Below, piece by piece: positions 8,067 through 16,541 of a stretch of 64,000 nucleotides of DNA. A model generated the notes under the pieces. The model saw nothing but the letters and a program-made list of their open reading frames with translations. It did not search any database and was not told where the DNA came from. Every line of letters begins with the position of its first letter. Within the stretch, counting starts at the first letter, position 1. This DNA comes from Bradyrhizobiaceae bacterium. Its GTDB lineage: Bacteria > Pseudomonadota > Alphaproteobacteria > Rhizobiales > Xanthobacteraceae. Location: positions 62,001 to 126,000 of the forward strand of contig JADYXZ010000009.1 of assembly GCA_020853885.1 (NCBI GenBank), read 5' to 3'. The position numbers and the translations under genes were made by a program.

Positions 8067-9302
8067 TCATCGCGCCCCGAACAAACTCCACTCCTTTTTC
8101 TTTTCCCCCTTCGGCAGTTCGGCCTTCGCGTCGCCCTTCGAAGCCGACTCCGGCAAGATCAGTTTCTTCAGTTCCACCGCCACGTTGCTTCCACGCTTGA
8201 CCTCTTCCAGCGGAATGCCGCGGTCGATCGCTTCGCGCACGAGCCGGTAATTGTTGGGAATGGTGCCGCCGAAGGCGGGGCCAAGCGCCTGTTCGATGTC
8301 GGCGCGGCGCAGGCCCGGCGTGAACATGCGCTGCTCGAAGCGATTGACGATCACCTTCGGATGCATTTCCGGCCCAAGGCGCTCGACGATGGCGCCGACG
8401 AGCTGCTTGGCGTGGCGCAGGCCGGGGACCGTCATTTCGCTGACGATGAACAGCTTGTTGGAGCCGAGCAGCACGTTGTCGGTCCAGGAAAACCAGGTGC
8501 GCGGCATGTCGATCACGACATAATCGAAGTGCGTCGAGACGAGGTCGAGGAGCCGCGTCACCACACTCGGATCGAACGAGCGCATTTCCGCCGGACGATT
8601 GGGTGCCGCAATCACCGACAGACCGGTCGAATGGCGCGATGTCATGACTTCAAGAAGCTGACGGTCGAGGCGCTCGGGGCGCGGCTCGATCTCGCTGAGG
8701 TCGAGGCGCGGCTCGAGATCGAGATAGTCGGCGCAGGCGCCGTGCTGGAAATCGAGATCGACGAGGCAGGTGGTGACACTGCGGCGCGGACCGCCGTTTA
8801 GCAGCGTCATGGCCGTCTGGATCGCGAGCGTCGTCACGCCGACGCCGCCGGCCGACGGCAGGAACGTGTAGATTTCCGCTTCCTTGACCTCGTCGTCGCG
8901 CTCGCCCTGGGCGACGCGGGCACAGGCGCGCACGAGGTCGACGCCGTTCACGGGCTTCACGAGGAAGTCGGCGACGCGCATATGCACGAGCCGCCGTGCG
9001 AGATCGGCGCTGAAGGCTTCGGTGACGACGATGACCGGCGGCCAGCGGCCGATGCGGCCCATGAGACGCTGCAGCGCGGCCATTTCGTCGCCGTTCCCGG
9101 CATTCAGGTCGACGATGACGACGGACGCATTGCCGGCATCGAACGCCGGCTCCTGATCGACCACGGTGCCCTGGACGACCGTGAGTTCGACCCGCGCGGC
9201 GGAACCGAACGTCGCGCGCACCGACTGCTCGAACGCCGGATCGGCGGTCAGCACAATGACGCGGACCGAGGACGCCGCGGGATTGGGTCGACCGTCAAGC
9301 AT
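8067..9302 (-). CDS. cpaE: Pilus localisation protein CpaE/TadZ (receiver-like plus ParA/MinD-like ATPase)
   Basis: 411 residues. Residues of about 12-130 form a receiver-like fold: VIVLTADP, VVIVDLNAGNGDE and ADFLVKPVNGVDLVRA keep the outline of the phospho-acceptor and the KP turn. A ParA/MinD-type domain starts near residue 150. Its P-loop reads SAGGVGVTT. The usual first Lys/Arg before GG is an Ala, which is an atypical Walker A. Downstream are DLDFQHGACADYLDL and YVVIDMPRTW. CpaE/TadZ places the pilus machine at the cell pole. A basic, Lys-rich tail (SKGDAKAELPKGEKKKEW) ends it. It lies 53 bp downstream of the cpaD-like gene and 53 bp upstream of cpaF. Confidence 0.92.
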   Translation of the reverse strand: MLDGRPNPAASSVRVIVLTADPAFEQSVRATFGSAARVELTVVQGTVVDQEPAFDAGNASVVIVDLNAGNGDEMAALQRLMGRIGRWPPVIVVTEAFSADLARRLVHMRVADFLVKPVNGVDLVRACARVAQGERDDEVKEAEIYTFLPSAGGVGVTTLAIQTAMTLLNGGPRRSVTTCLVDLDFQHGACADYLDLEPRLDLSEIEPRPERLDRQLLEVMTSRHSTGLSVIAAPNRPAEMRSFDPSVVTRLLDLVSTHFDYVVIDMPRTWFSWTDNVLLGSNKLFIVSEMTVPGLRHAKQLVGAIVERLGPEMHPKVIVNRFEQRMFTPGLRRADIEQALGPAFGGTIPNNYRLVREAIDRGIPLEEVKRGSNVAVELKKLILPESASKGDAKAELPKGEKKKEWSLFGAR

Positions 9303-9355
9303 ATGGGCGAACTCGATTCCTTGGACTTCCTGATGCCGCAGCGGTGCGGCGGGCC

Positions 9356-9694
9356 TTACTGGCCTGCCGCGCCGCTGCTGGTATTCGACGTGCTGAACTC
9401 GACCGAGCTGGTGCTGATCCCCTTCGGTGGGATCACCTTGCCGGAGCGATAGCGTTCGCCGGCGGCCTGCATGCGGTCGCCGTTGAACGCGATGTTGCGG
9501 TTGCCTGCCACCCGCGGCCAGGGATCGACCGTCTGCGCGACGATGTTGGCAGCCACGGCGTCGCCCGCGGAAAGGCTGATCGTGTCGCGGCGGTCGAGAT
9601 AGAGATCGGCGTCGGCGCAGCCGGCGAGCACGCCGGCGCAGAACAGCACCGGTGCAAGCCAGCGGACGGCCCGATCAGTATTTGGCGATGACAT
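9356..9694 (-). CDS. cpaD: Short CpaD-like lipoprotein of the Tad pilus operon
   Basis: 112 residues from an ATG at 9694 inside the end of cpaC (20-base overlap). A longer frame to 9829 lies fully inside cpaC and is rejected. The N-terminus is a lipoprotein signal with lipobox LAGC, mature Cys near residue 25. The mature part has a short conserved-looking RRDTISLSAGDAVAANIVAQTVDPWP segment, as seen in CpaD proteins (here split for length: RRDTISLSAGDAV, then AANIVAQTVDPWP), and NRNIAFNGDRMQAAGERYRSG. CpaD is a periplasmic/outer-membrane partner of the CpaC secretin. It is about half the length I would expect for CpaD, so it may be a reduced form. Confidence in the gene is high; the name rests mainly on position. 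Confidence 0.75.
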   Translation of the reverse strand: MSSPNTDRAVRWLAPVLFCAGVLAGCADADLYLDRRDTISLSAGDAVAANIVAQTVDPWPRVAGNRNIAFNGDRMQAAGERYRSGKVIPPKGISTSSVEFSTSNTSSGAAGQ

Positions 9695-11159
9695 GGCCGG
9701 TCTCCTGAAGGCTGACAGGCAGCGGGATATCGATGACATGGCCCGTGAACGGGCGATGCGGGGGAATGCCGCCGAGCTCGGCCGCGCGGATCGTGCGCGC
9801 GAGCTTCGGCGTGATCTCGCTGACGCCATGCAGGAAGAAATCGACGTCGTTCGGCGGCAGCGTGTTGTCGAGCGGCGTGCGCACGAGATCGCCGGGCCGG
9901 GTCGGCCGGACGATGCGCGGCGTCACCACGATCACGAGATCGGTTTCCTTCTTCTGGAACTTGGCGCTCTTGAACAGCGCGCCGAGGATCGGGATGTTGC
10001 CGATCCAGGGAAGCTGTGACTGGTTGACCTCGTTGGTGTTTTGCAGGAGCCCTGCCACGGCGAAGCTCTGGCCGTCGCGCAGCTCGATCGTCGTGTTGGC
10101 GCGGCGCACGATCAGGCTCGGGATCTCGACGCCGCTGACTTTCACGGCGTTGCTCGGGTCGATCTGGCTGACCTCGGGCTCCATCTTCAGGTTGATCACG
10201 CCGCCGGGCAGCACCGTCGGCGTGAAAGCGAGACCGACGCCGAACTTTTTGAACTCGACGGTGATCGCGTTCGACTGGCCGCTCTGGACGACCGGGAACG
10301 GAAACTCGCCGCCGGCGAGGAAGCTTGCCGTATCGCCCGACAGCGCCACGAGATTGGGCTCGGCCAGACGACGGGCAATTCCCTTGTCCTCGAGCGACCG
10401 GATGATCGCATCGGCCTCAAGACCGCCACTCAACAGCGTTCCGATGACGACGCCGAACGGCTCGGCGCCGGACAGCAGGCCGGGGGTGCCGATGGTGAAA
10501 CGCTTGTTGAGCGCCTCCCAACGGATGCCAAGCTCGCGGCCGGCGCTGCGGGCGGCTTCGACGAAACGCACCTCGAGCAGCACCTGCTGCGGCTGCGTCA
10601 CCTTCACCGAGTTGATCACTTCCTGTCCGAACTGCTTGGCGATCGTCACCGCGCGGTCGAGCGTGACGCCGTCCGGCGCCGTCCCCGAGAGCAGAATGCG
10701 GCCGTTCACCGACGACACGCGGAAGCTCGCGTGCGGAAACTGGCGCGAAAGCTCGGCAGCGAGTTGCGAGGTGTCGTAGGAGACCTCGACGTCGAATACG
10801 CCGGCGAGCTGCTTGCCTTCGGCGTACACCGACACGCGGGTCGAGCCGATCTTCTTGCCGAGGATCGACACCGACTTGTCGGTGAGCGGCAGGATGTCCG
10901 CCGTCTCCGGATCGGCCACGATGACATCCACGAAGCTCGCGTCGGTGCGGATCGTCTCCGACTTGCCGAGCATCACCCGCACCGGCGCCGACGTCTTGCC
11001 CTGGCCGAACTGCACCACCCGCTGGTTGCCGTTCGCCTGCAGGCCGCCGAGCGACAACGGCGACAGCAGCGCGACGGCGGACACCAGCACGGCAGCCAGC
11101 AGCGAGTGCAGGCCGAACAGCCGAGCGCCCTTTCGCTCAATACGATTGCACGCGTTCAC
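9675..11159 (-). CDS. cpaC: Tad pilus outer-membrane secretin CpaC/RcpA
   Basis: 494 residues from a GTG at 11159 preceded by a strong AGGGGAGGG, placing the start 43 bp after cpaB. ATG codons at 11189 and 11222 give longer forms that overlap or crowd cpaB. There is a hydrophobic signal sequence near residues 15-40. A pilus/secretin N-terminal domain follows (ADPETADILPLTDKSVSILG), then a BON-like segment (ILLSGTAPDGVTLDRAVTIA). The secretin channel core contains VALSGDTASFLAGGEFPFPV, VGLAFTPTVLPGGVINLKM and the C-terminal WIGNIPILGALFKSAKFQKK with ELVIVVTPRIV-like DLVIVVTPRIV. It forms the outer-membrane pore for Flp pili. Confidence 0.94.
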   Translation of the reverse strand: MNACNRIERKGARLFGLHSLLAAVLVSAVALLSPLSLGGLQANGNQRVVQFGQGKTSAPVRVMLGKSETIRTDASFVDVIVADPETADILPLTDKSVSILGKKIGSTRVSVYAEGKQLAGVFDVEVSYDTSQLAAELSRQFPHASFRVSSVNGRILLSGTAPDGVTLDRAVTIAKQFGQEVINSVKVTQPQQVLLEVRFVEAARSAGRELGIRWEALNKRFTIGTPGLLSGAEPFGVVIGTLLSGGLEADAIIRSLEDKGIARRLAEPNLVALSGDTASFLAGGEFPFPVVQSGQSNAITVEFKKFGVGLAFTPTVLPGGVINLKMEPEVSQIDPSNAVKVSGVEIPSLIVRRANTTIELRDGQSFAVAGLLQNTNEVNQSQLPWIGNIPILGALFKSAKFQKKETDLVIVVTPRIVRPTRPGDLVRTPLDNTLPPNDVDFFLHGVSEITPKLARTIRAAELGGIPPHRPFTGHVIDIPLPVSLQETGHVIAKY

Positions 11160-11202
11160 GTGACCCTCCCCTGAACCTGTGTCCCACATTGCAATTCCCC
11201 AA

Positions 11203-12072
11203 TTACGGATGTGCGTCCCCACGACGCGTCCGATCTGCCTGCATGCGGTCGAAATTCTCGACCGGCACGCTGTATTCCGACTTCTTCTCCGCGCGGATCA
11301 CCCGGATCGTCGTGAAATCCGACGGCTCGGCCGTACCCGTTCCGTTGCTGCGGATGTCGCTGATCGTGATCCTGCGGCTTGCTTCCTGTGCGGCGTCGCC
11401 GGCCTTGCGCAGCACCAGCGATAGACGGCCGGCGGCCGCGGCAAGCGTGAGCTTCTGCGCCGCGACGGTGTCGACTTCGAGCGTCACCGCGCGGGCGACG
11501 GTCGGCTTTTCCGCGCGCTCGTCGGCAAGCTGATCGACGCCGAGCACCCTCATGTTCTGCAACACGATATCCGAGCTGCGGTCGCCTTCCGTATCGCGCG
11601 TCATCAGTACATCGACGCGGTCGCCGGGCAGCACGAAGCCGGCGACGCCTTCGACGTCGTTCACGCGGATGGTGACGGCCTTCATGCCCTCGCCGATGAG
11701 TGCGGAGAGCGTCGCCTTCTGGCCGGGGCCGGTGATCTTGGTGGCGATGATCGGTTCGTTGGGCTCGATCGAGGCGAGCACGACGCGCTTCTCGCCTCCG
11801 GTGAGCTCGGCGATCGAACGGAATGCGTTGGCGGGAATGGCGTCGCCGGGCCAGGCGACTTCGCGCAGCACGCCCGGCGTGAGCGGGTTGCCGAAGCGGA
11901 GCGGCGACTTCGCGACCACGACGATGCGGGTCGAGGCCGGCTTCGCGGCCGTCGCCTCCAGGCTCTTCATGCGCAGATCGGTCTGGCGGTTAAGCCAGAG
12001 CTGCGCGGAAAAGACGGCGAGCACGCCGAAAACCACGGCCATTGCGATCATCACGATCGTACTTCCGCGCAC
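11203..12072 (-). CDS. cpaB: Flp pilus assembly protein CpaB/RcpC
   Basis: 289 residues from a GTG with AAGGGAG eight bases upstream. An N-terminal membrane anchor (IVMIAMAVVFGVLAVFSAQ) leads into a SAF domain (RIVVVAKSPLRFGNPLTPGVLREV) and the RcpC/CpaB C-terminal domain (GMKAVTIRVNDVEGVAGFVLPGD, then RVDVLMTR). CpaB is a periplasmic partner of the CpaC secretin. It is the first tad gene on this strand. No pilin or prepilin peptidase gene precedes it, which is unusual because flp and cpaA normally lead the operon. Confidence 0.93.
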   Translation of the reverse strand: MRGSTIVMIAMAVVFGVLAVFSAQLWLNRQTDLRMKSLEATAAKPASTRIVVVAKSPLRFGNPLTPGVLREVAWPGDAIPANAFRSIAELTGGEKRVVLASIEPNEPIIATKITGPGQKATLSALIGEGMKAVTIRVNDVEGVAGFVLPGDRVDVLMTRDTEGDRSSDIVLQNMRVLGVDQLADERAEKPTVARAVTLEVDTVAAQKLTLAAAAGRLSLVLRKAGDAAQEASRRITISDIRSNGTGTAEPSDFTTIRVIRAEKKSEYSVPVENFDRMQADRTRRGDAHP

Positions 12073-12363
12073 GGATCCGGCTCCCTTCTGCTAAAAAATC
12101 CTTTCGAGCAGACACGAGTACCGGACAACCCTTTTCGCGAAGTGTTGAAATCAGGTGCGGGAACCGGCTTCTGGATTCATGTTAAAGGGCTTGTGAATTG
12201 GCATGCTTTCCGACTTGTTGATTGCTGCTGCGAATACAGGGCGAGAGACGGTCGTGGTAAACGAGCGGAAACCAATCGTGGTAAGCAAAAGCGTGAACGG
12301 TATTTCGGTCTTTCCCGCTTCGCGCGCCGCTTGAAATCGCCGCTGCAACAACCGAGGAAGCTC
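12073..12363. other. Divergent intergenic region upstream of cpaB
   Basis: This 291-bp non-coding gap lies between cpaB (leftward) and the next gene (rightward) and must carry the tad operon promoter. I see no convincing -35/-10 pair. An imperfect direct repeat, TCGTGGTAAAC then TCGTGGTAAGC, lies near 12252-12284 and is the only visible structure. No small pilin frame is present. Confidence 0.4.
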
Positions 12364-12915
12364 ATGCCGCGCATCCCCGAGATTCCGCCGGAGAAGCTCA
12401 CGCCCGCACAGCGCAAGGTCCATGACGCGATCGTGTCGGGACCGCGCGGCAAGGTGGTAGGCCCGCTCAAGGTGTGGCTGCACAGTCCGGCGCTCGCCGA
12501 GCGCGCGCAGGCGCTCGGCGCTTTCTGCCGGTTCCATACGAGCCTGCCGAAGCGGCTCTCCGAACTCGCGATCCTGATCACCGGCGCGCACTGGCGCGCG
12601 GGGTTCGAATGGTTCGTGCACGCGCCGGAAGGGATCGCCGCGGGGCTCGATCCGCAAGCCGTCGAAGCGATCCGCACCGGGAAGCGGCCGAATTTTTCGC
12701 GCAGCGACGAGGCCGCACTCTATGATTTCGTGCGCGAGCTCTATGAGACCAAGCGCGTGAGCGACGCCGCCTACCAGCGCGCCGAGAAAGAGCTCGGCGC
12801 GCTCGGCCTCGTCGAGCTCGTCGGCATCATCGGCTACTACGGGCTGATCTCGATGACGATCAACGCATTCCGCGTGCCGATCCCGGAGGGCGCGCAGGAG
12901 CCGTTTGCGGACTGA
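12364..12915 (+). CDS. Carboxymuconolactone decarboxylase (AhpD-like) family protein
   Basis: 183 residues from ATG 12364 with GAGG six bases upstream. A frame extending back to 12142 has no Shine-Dalgarno sequence and non-coding-like composition. The all-helical CMD fold is visible as LPKRLSELAILITGAHWRAG, FEWFVHAPEGIAAGLDPQAV and DEAALYDFVRELYETKRVSD. The CxxC pair of true AhpD peroxidoredoxins is absent, so thiol reductase activity is unlikely. Its place is held by an E-W-x-x-H arrangement seen in many uncharacterised CMD proteins. It is followed after 17 bp by a beta-hydroxyacid dehydrogenase, so both probably act on the same unknown small-molecule pathway. Confidence 0.82.
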   Translation: MPRIPEIPPEKLTPAQRKVHDAIVSGPRGKVVGPLKVWLHSPALAERAQALGAFCRFHTSLPKRLSELAILITGAHWRAGFEWFVHAPEGIAAGLDPQAVEAIRTGKRPNFSRSDEAALYDFVRELYETKRVSDAAYQRAEKELGALGLVELVGIIGYYGLISMTINAFRVPIPEGAQEPFAD

Positions 12916-12932
12916 TCCGGCGGGAGCGGACG

Positions 12933-13832
12933 ATGAGCGCGGGCGCAGGCGACGCGGTCGGCGTGATCGGCCTCGGGATCATGGGCGGGGCGATCGCGCG
13001 CAATCTCGCGGCCGCGGGCCGGCGGGTCGTCGGCTACGACGTGGCGCCGGACCGGCAAGAGGCGCTTGCCGACGCCATCGAGATCGCCGCGGACGCCTGG
13101 GAAGTCGCCGGAAAGGCGCCCGTCGTTCTCACCAGCTTGCCGCACCCCGACGCATTGCTCACGAGCGTTGCGGCGATCATTGAAAGTGGCGCGCCAGGGC
13201 GGATCGTCGCCGATCTCAGCACGTTCGCGCTCGCCGACAAGACACGCGCGGAAGAGATGCTGCGTCCGGCCGGGCATGTGCTGCTCGATTGCCCGCTGAG
13301 CGGCACGGGCGCGCAGGCGAAGATCAAAGACCTCGTCGTCTATGCGAGCGGCGATGCGGCGAGCATCGCGTCGCTCGTGCCGCTGTTCCGCGACTTCGCG
13401 CGGGAGGCGCATGATCTCGGCGCGTTCGGCAACGGCAGCCGCATGAAGTTCGTCGCCAACCTGCTGGTGGCGATCCACAACGTGGCGTCGGCGGAGGCGT
13501 TCGCGCTCGGCATCCGGGCCGGCCTCGATCCGCAGCAGATCCTGCAGCTCGTCAAAAGCGGCGCCGGCAACTCGCGGGTGTTCGAGCTGCGCGGGCCGAT
13601 GATGGCGGCGGGCCGCTACGACGAGGCCACGATGAAGCTTTCCGTGTGGCAGAAGGACATGCAGGTGATCGGCGAATTTGCCGCTCAATTGCACTGCCCT
13701 ACGCCCCTCTTCGACGCGACGAGGCCGATCTATGCGGCGGCCATGCAGGCCGGGCTCGGCGGCCAGGATACCGCCGCCGTCTGCGCCGTATTGGAACGGA
13801 TGGCGGGCATTCAACGCGGCAACGCACAATAG
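12933..13832 (+). CDS. NAD(P)-dependent beta-hydroxyacid dehydrogenase (3-hydroxyisobutyrate dehydrogenase family)
   Basis: 299 residues from an ATG with GGGAG six bases upstream. The N-terminal Rossmann motif GVIGLGIMGGAIARNL leads into GYDVAPDR, whose Asp suggests NAD over NADP. The substrate-binding DCPLSGTGAQAK sits near residue 120. The catalytic Lys is in RMKFVANLLVAIHNVASAEA around residue 170. Members oxidise 3-hydroxyisobutyrate, tartronate semialdehyde, glycerate or related beta-hydroxy acids in the cytoplasm. The partner CMD-family gene lies 17 bp upstream, so they form a two-gene operon. The substrate is not predictable. Confidence 0.88.
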   Translation: MSAGAGDAVGVIGLGIMGGAIARNLAAAGRRVVGYDVAPDRQEALADAIEIAADAWEVAGKAPVVLTSLPHPDALLTSVAAIIESGAPGRIVADLSTFALADKTRAEEMLRPAGHVLLDCPLSGTGAQAKIKDLVVYASGDAASIASLVPLFRDFAREAHDLGAFGNGSRMKFVANLLVAIHNVASAEAFALGIRAGLDPQQILQLVKSGAGNSRVFELRGPMMAAGRYDEATMKLSVWQKDMQVIGEFAAQLHCPTPLFDATRPIYAAAMQAGLGGQDTAAVCAVLERMAGIQRGNAQ

Positions 13833-13861
13833 AAAGTCAGGCGGCGCGGCAGCCGCAATCC

Positions 13862-13925
13862 GCGGTGGGCAGGAAACCGGCGTCCCACCGCATTCCCCTT
13901 GATTGATCGGCCCGCGTGCTACAAA
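13862..13925 (+). promoter_or_regulatory. Inverted repeat plus candidate promoter upstream of the LivHMGF operon
   Basis: GCGGTGGG (13862-13869) and CCCACCGC (13884-13891) form a perfect 8-bp inverted repeat with a 14-nt spacer. TTGATT begins eight bases later (13899-13904). A TACAAA at 13920-13925, 15 bases on, is a plausible -10, although the spacing is short. CGTCCCACCGC in the right arm recurs exactly at 26406-26416 upstream of the orphan Liv binding-protein gene. It could also act as a terminator of the preceding gene, but no T-tract follows. Confidence 0.4.
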
Positions 13926-13987
13926 GGTTCGGTAACGAACAGGCGCCGCAAAGCGCCGAGCCCGGTCGGGGGAATACGGGAGGGGGA

Positions 13988-14863
13988 ATGATCGTTTCCT
14001 ACGATCTCTTGGTCAACGCGCTCATCGCCGGTGTGCTGCTCGGCGGCTTCTATGTCGCCGTCACCGTCGGCATCTCGATCGCGTTCGGCATCCTCGACAT
14101 CGTCAATATCGCGCATGTCGCCTTCATCATCCTCGGGGCGTACATCGCCTATATCGTCAACCTGCATTTCGGCCTCGACCCGATCCTGGTCGGCATCGTG
14201 ACGCTGCCGGCGTTCTACGCGCTGGGGGCGGTCGTCTATCAGATCTACTATCTGTCATTCGAGCGGCGCGGCCAGGAGGCGCTGCGCGGGCTCGCCTTCT
14301 TCTTCGGGCTCCTGTTCATCACCGAGGTCGGCCTGATCCTCGTGTTCGGCGTGGACTATCGCTACGTGAGCGCAATCTATGTGGGGCCGAGCCTGCGGCT
14401 CGGCATCGCCGATTTCCCGCTGCGCATGGTGGTGCCGTGCGTCGCCGCGCTCGTAATGTTCGGCGTTCTACAGCTCTTCCTGTCGCGCACCTTCACGGGC
14501 CGCGCAATCATGGCGGTGTCGCAGGACCCCTTAGCGCTGCGGCTGATGGCCGTCGATCCGATCCGCATCAAGCGCATCGCCTTCGGCATCTCGGTTGCGA
14601 CCGCGGGAATCGCCGGCGCGCTCCTGATCGTCATTCAGCCGGTGGAGCCCTCGGTCGGGCGCGAGTTCATCGGGCGGGTGTTCGCCATCGCCGTGCTCGG
14701 CGGGCTCGGCAGCCTGCCCGGCACCGTGGTCGGCGCGATGCTGCTCGGCATCATGGAGAGCCTGACCGCGACCTTCTACGGGCCGTCCTGGGCGCCGGCG
14801 GTGGCGTTCGGGTTCCTGCTGCTCACGCTCGCGTTCCGTCCGCAAGGCATCCTGGGGCGCTGA
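13988..14863 (+). CDS. Branched-chain amino acid ABC transporter permease, LivH type
   Basis: 291 residues from ATG 13988, directly after AGGGGG. About eight hydrophobic helices are visible. LivH-family marks are YVAVTVGISIAFGILDIVNIAH near the N-terminus, GRAIMAVSQDPLALRLMAVD (the EAA-like coupling loop) and VLGGLGSLPGTVVGAMLLGIME near the C-terminus. It is one of two inner-membrane permeases of a HAAT-type importer. The operon continues with LivM, LivG and LivF but has no binding protein; the unpaired binding protein at 24953-26227 is a candidate partner. Confidence 0.92.
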   Translation: MIVSYDLLVNALIAGVLLGGFYVAVTVGISIAFGILDIVNIAHVAFIILGAYIAYIVNLHFGLDPILVGIVTLPAFYALGAVVYQIYYLSFERRGQEALRGLAFFFGLLFITEVGLILVFGVDYRYVSAIYVGPSLRLGIADFPLRMVVPCVAALVMFGVLQLFLSRTFTGRAIMAVSQDPLALRLMAVDPIRIKRIAFGISVATAGIAGALLIVIQPVEPSVGREFIGRVFAIAVLGGLGSLPGTVVGAMLLGIMESLTATFYGPSWAPAVAFGFLLLTLAFRPQGILGR

Positions 14864-14865
14864 AC

Positions 14866-15807
14866 GTGCGCTGGACGAATTTCTTTCTCATCGCGGCCGT
14901 CGTCGCCGCGCTCGGCGTCGCGGCGACACAGTTCAGCAGCAACGACTATTATTTCTTCGCGGCCTACGTAGTGCTGCAATACGTCGTGCTGGCGACGGCC
15001 TGGAACATCCTCGGCGGCTACGCAGGCTACGTGAACTTCGGCTCGGCGGCGTTCTTCGCGGCCGGCGCCTACTCCACGGTCGTGGTGCACAAGCTCTATC
15101 CGCTGCCGTTGCCGCTGCTCATCGTCTTCAGCGGCATCGTCGCGGGGCTGATCGGGTTCGGCACCGGCTATCTCACGCTGCGGCTGCGCGGCGTGTTCTT
15201 CGCGATCGCAACGCTCGCGCTTGCGGTCGTGCTGCAGACGCTGATCATCAATTGGGATTTCGTCGGCGGCTCGCGCGGCGCCTACATCATCCGGCCGCAC
15301 ACGTTCCCGCTGCTCGGCAGCTACATGAAATACATGTTCCTGGTGATGCTCGGGCTCGCGATCGTCGCGGTCTCGGTCGCGCGGCTGATCGAGCGGTCGT
15401 GGCTCGGCTACGGGCTCGCGGCGATCCGCGACGACGAGTTCGCGGCGGAAGCGTCAGGGGTGCCGACGCTGCGGCTGAAGCTCGTCGCCACTGCGGTTTC
15501 CGGCGCCTTTATGGGCATGGCCGGCTCGCCGTTCCCCTACATCATCGGCTATGTGGAACCCTCCTCCACCTTCAATCTCGCCTACGCGGTGAACGCGATC
15601 GCGATGCCGATGATCGGCGGGACCTCCACCTGGATCGGGCCGGTGATCGGTGCCATCCTGCTCGGCACGATCCAGCAGGTCGCGACGGTGACGATCTCCT
15701 CCGCGGTGAACCTCCTGATCGTCGGGCTTGTGCTCGTTGCCTTCGTCATCATCGCGCCGAACGGCCTCGTCGGGCTTGCACAATCCTGGATGCGCAAGAG
15801 GAAGTAG
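14866..15807 (+). CDS. Branched-chain amino acid ABC transporter permease, LivM type
   Basis: 313 residues starting at a GTG two bases after the livH stop. A much longer open frame back to 14437 is out of phase with livH coding and is rejected. About nine to ten membrane helices are present, with LATAWNILGGYAGYVNFGSA near residue 45 and LRGVFFAIATLALAVVLQTL, and the coupling loop GYGLAAIRDDEFAAEASGVP near residue 185. It pairs with the upstream LivH to form the translocation path. The next gene begins two bases after its stop. Confidence 0.92.
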   Translation: MRWTNFFLIAAVVAALGVAATQFSSNDYYFFAAYVVLQYVVLATAWNILGGYAGYVNFGSAAFFAAGAYSTVVVHKLYPLPLPLLIVFSGIVAGLIGFGTGYLTLRLRGVFFAIATLALAVVLQTLIINWDFVGGSRGAYIIRPHTFPLLGSYMKYMFLVMLGLAIVAVSVARLIERSWLGYGLAAIRDDEFAAEASGVPTLRLKLVATAVSGAFMGMAGSPFPYIIGYVEPSSTFNLAYAVNAIAMPMIGGTSTWIGPVIGAILLGTIQQVATVTISSAVNLLIVGLVLVAFVIIAPNGLVGLAQSWMRKRK

Positions 15808-15809
15808 CG

Positions 15810-16541
15810 ATGGCCGCGATTCTCGAAGTCGAGCAGGTCGGCAAGCGGTTCGGCGGATTCGTCGCGCTCGACGGGATCGACCTCGCCGTGCAGGAAGGCG
15901 AACGGCTCGGGCTGATCGGCCCGAACGGCTCGGGCAAGAGCACGCTCGTGAATTGCATCTGCGGCACGCTCACCAACGAGGCGGGCAGCGTGCGCTTCCA
16001 GGGGCGGCGGCTCGACGGCCTACCGGCCTACAAGCGCACGCGGCTCGGGCTTGCGCGGAGCTTCCAACTGCCGCGGCCGTTTACCAGCCTCACGGTCAGC
16101 GAGAACGTGCGGATCCCGCTGCTTTACACGGTCAATGCGCGCGAGCACCGGCTGACCTCGGCCGGGATCGATGACCGCTGCGCCGAACTGATCGGCCTCG
16201 TCGGCCTGCAGGACAAGGCAGAGGCGCGCCCTGTCGATCTCACGCAGGTCGACATGCGCAAGCTCGAGCTTGCCCGCGCGATGGCCGCCGATCCGAAGCT
16301 GCTGATCGCCGACGAGGCGATGGCGGGGCTTTCGCACTCGGAGATCGAGGACATCCTCAAGCTGCTGCTGCGTCTCAACGAGCGGGGCGTCACGATCATC
16401 ATGATCGAGCACATCATGAGCGCGGTGATGAGTTTCTCGCAGCGGCTCGTGGTGCTCGTCTCCGGCAGGAAGATCGCCGACGGGGCGCCGCAGGAAGTGG
16501 TCCGCAACCCCGAAGTGGTGGGGGCGTATCTTGGCCAGTAG
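15810..16541 (+). CDS. Branched-chain amino acid ABC transporter ATPase, LivG type, with a divergent signature motif
   Basis: 243 residues. Walker A is GPNGSGKSTL near residue 35. The segment LGLARSFQLPRPFTSLTVSENV is the Q-loop region of LivG proteins. The ABC signature, normally LSGGQ or LAYGQ, reads LTQVDMRKLELARAM. Walker B is LLIADEAMAGL, with Ala instead of Pro after Glu, and the switch His is in IIMIEHIMSAVM. Such divergent signatures occur in a subset of LivG-like ATPases, so the protein is probably functional. It overlaps the livF start by 11 bases. Confidence 0.9.
   Translation: MAAILEVEQVGKRFGGFVALDGIDLAVQEGERLGLIGPNGSGKSTLVNCICGTLTNEAGSVRFQGRRLDGLPAYKRTRLGLARSFQLPRPFTSLTVSENVRIPLLYTVNAREHRLTSAGIDDRCAELIGLVGLQDKAEARPVDLTQVDMRKLELARAMAADPKLLIADEAMAGLSHSEIEDILKLLLRLNERGVTIIMIEHIMSAVMSFSQRLVVLVSGRKIADGAPQEVVRNPEVVGAYLGQ

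Noticed and set aside
12142-12363. N-terminal extension of the carboxymuconolactone-decarboxylase-like protein
   Set aside because: The added residues are basic and unstructured, lack a Shine-Dalgarno sequence, and the ATG at 12364 has one.
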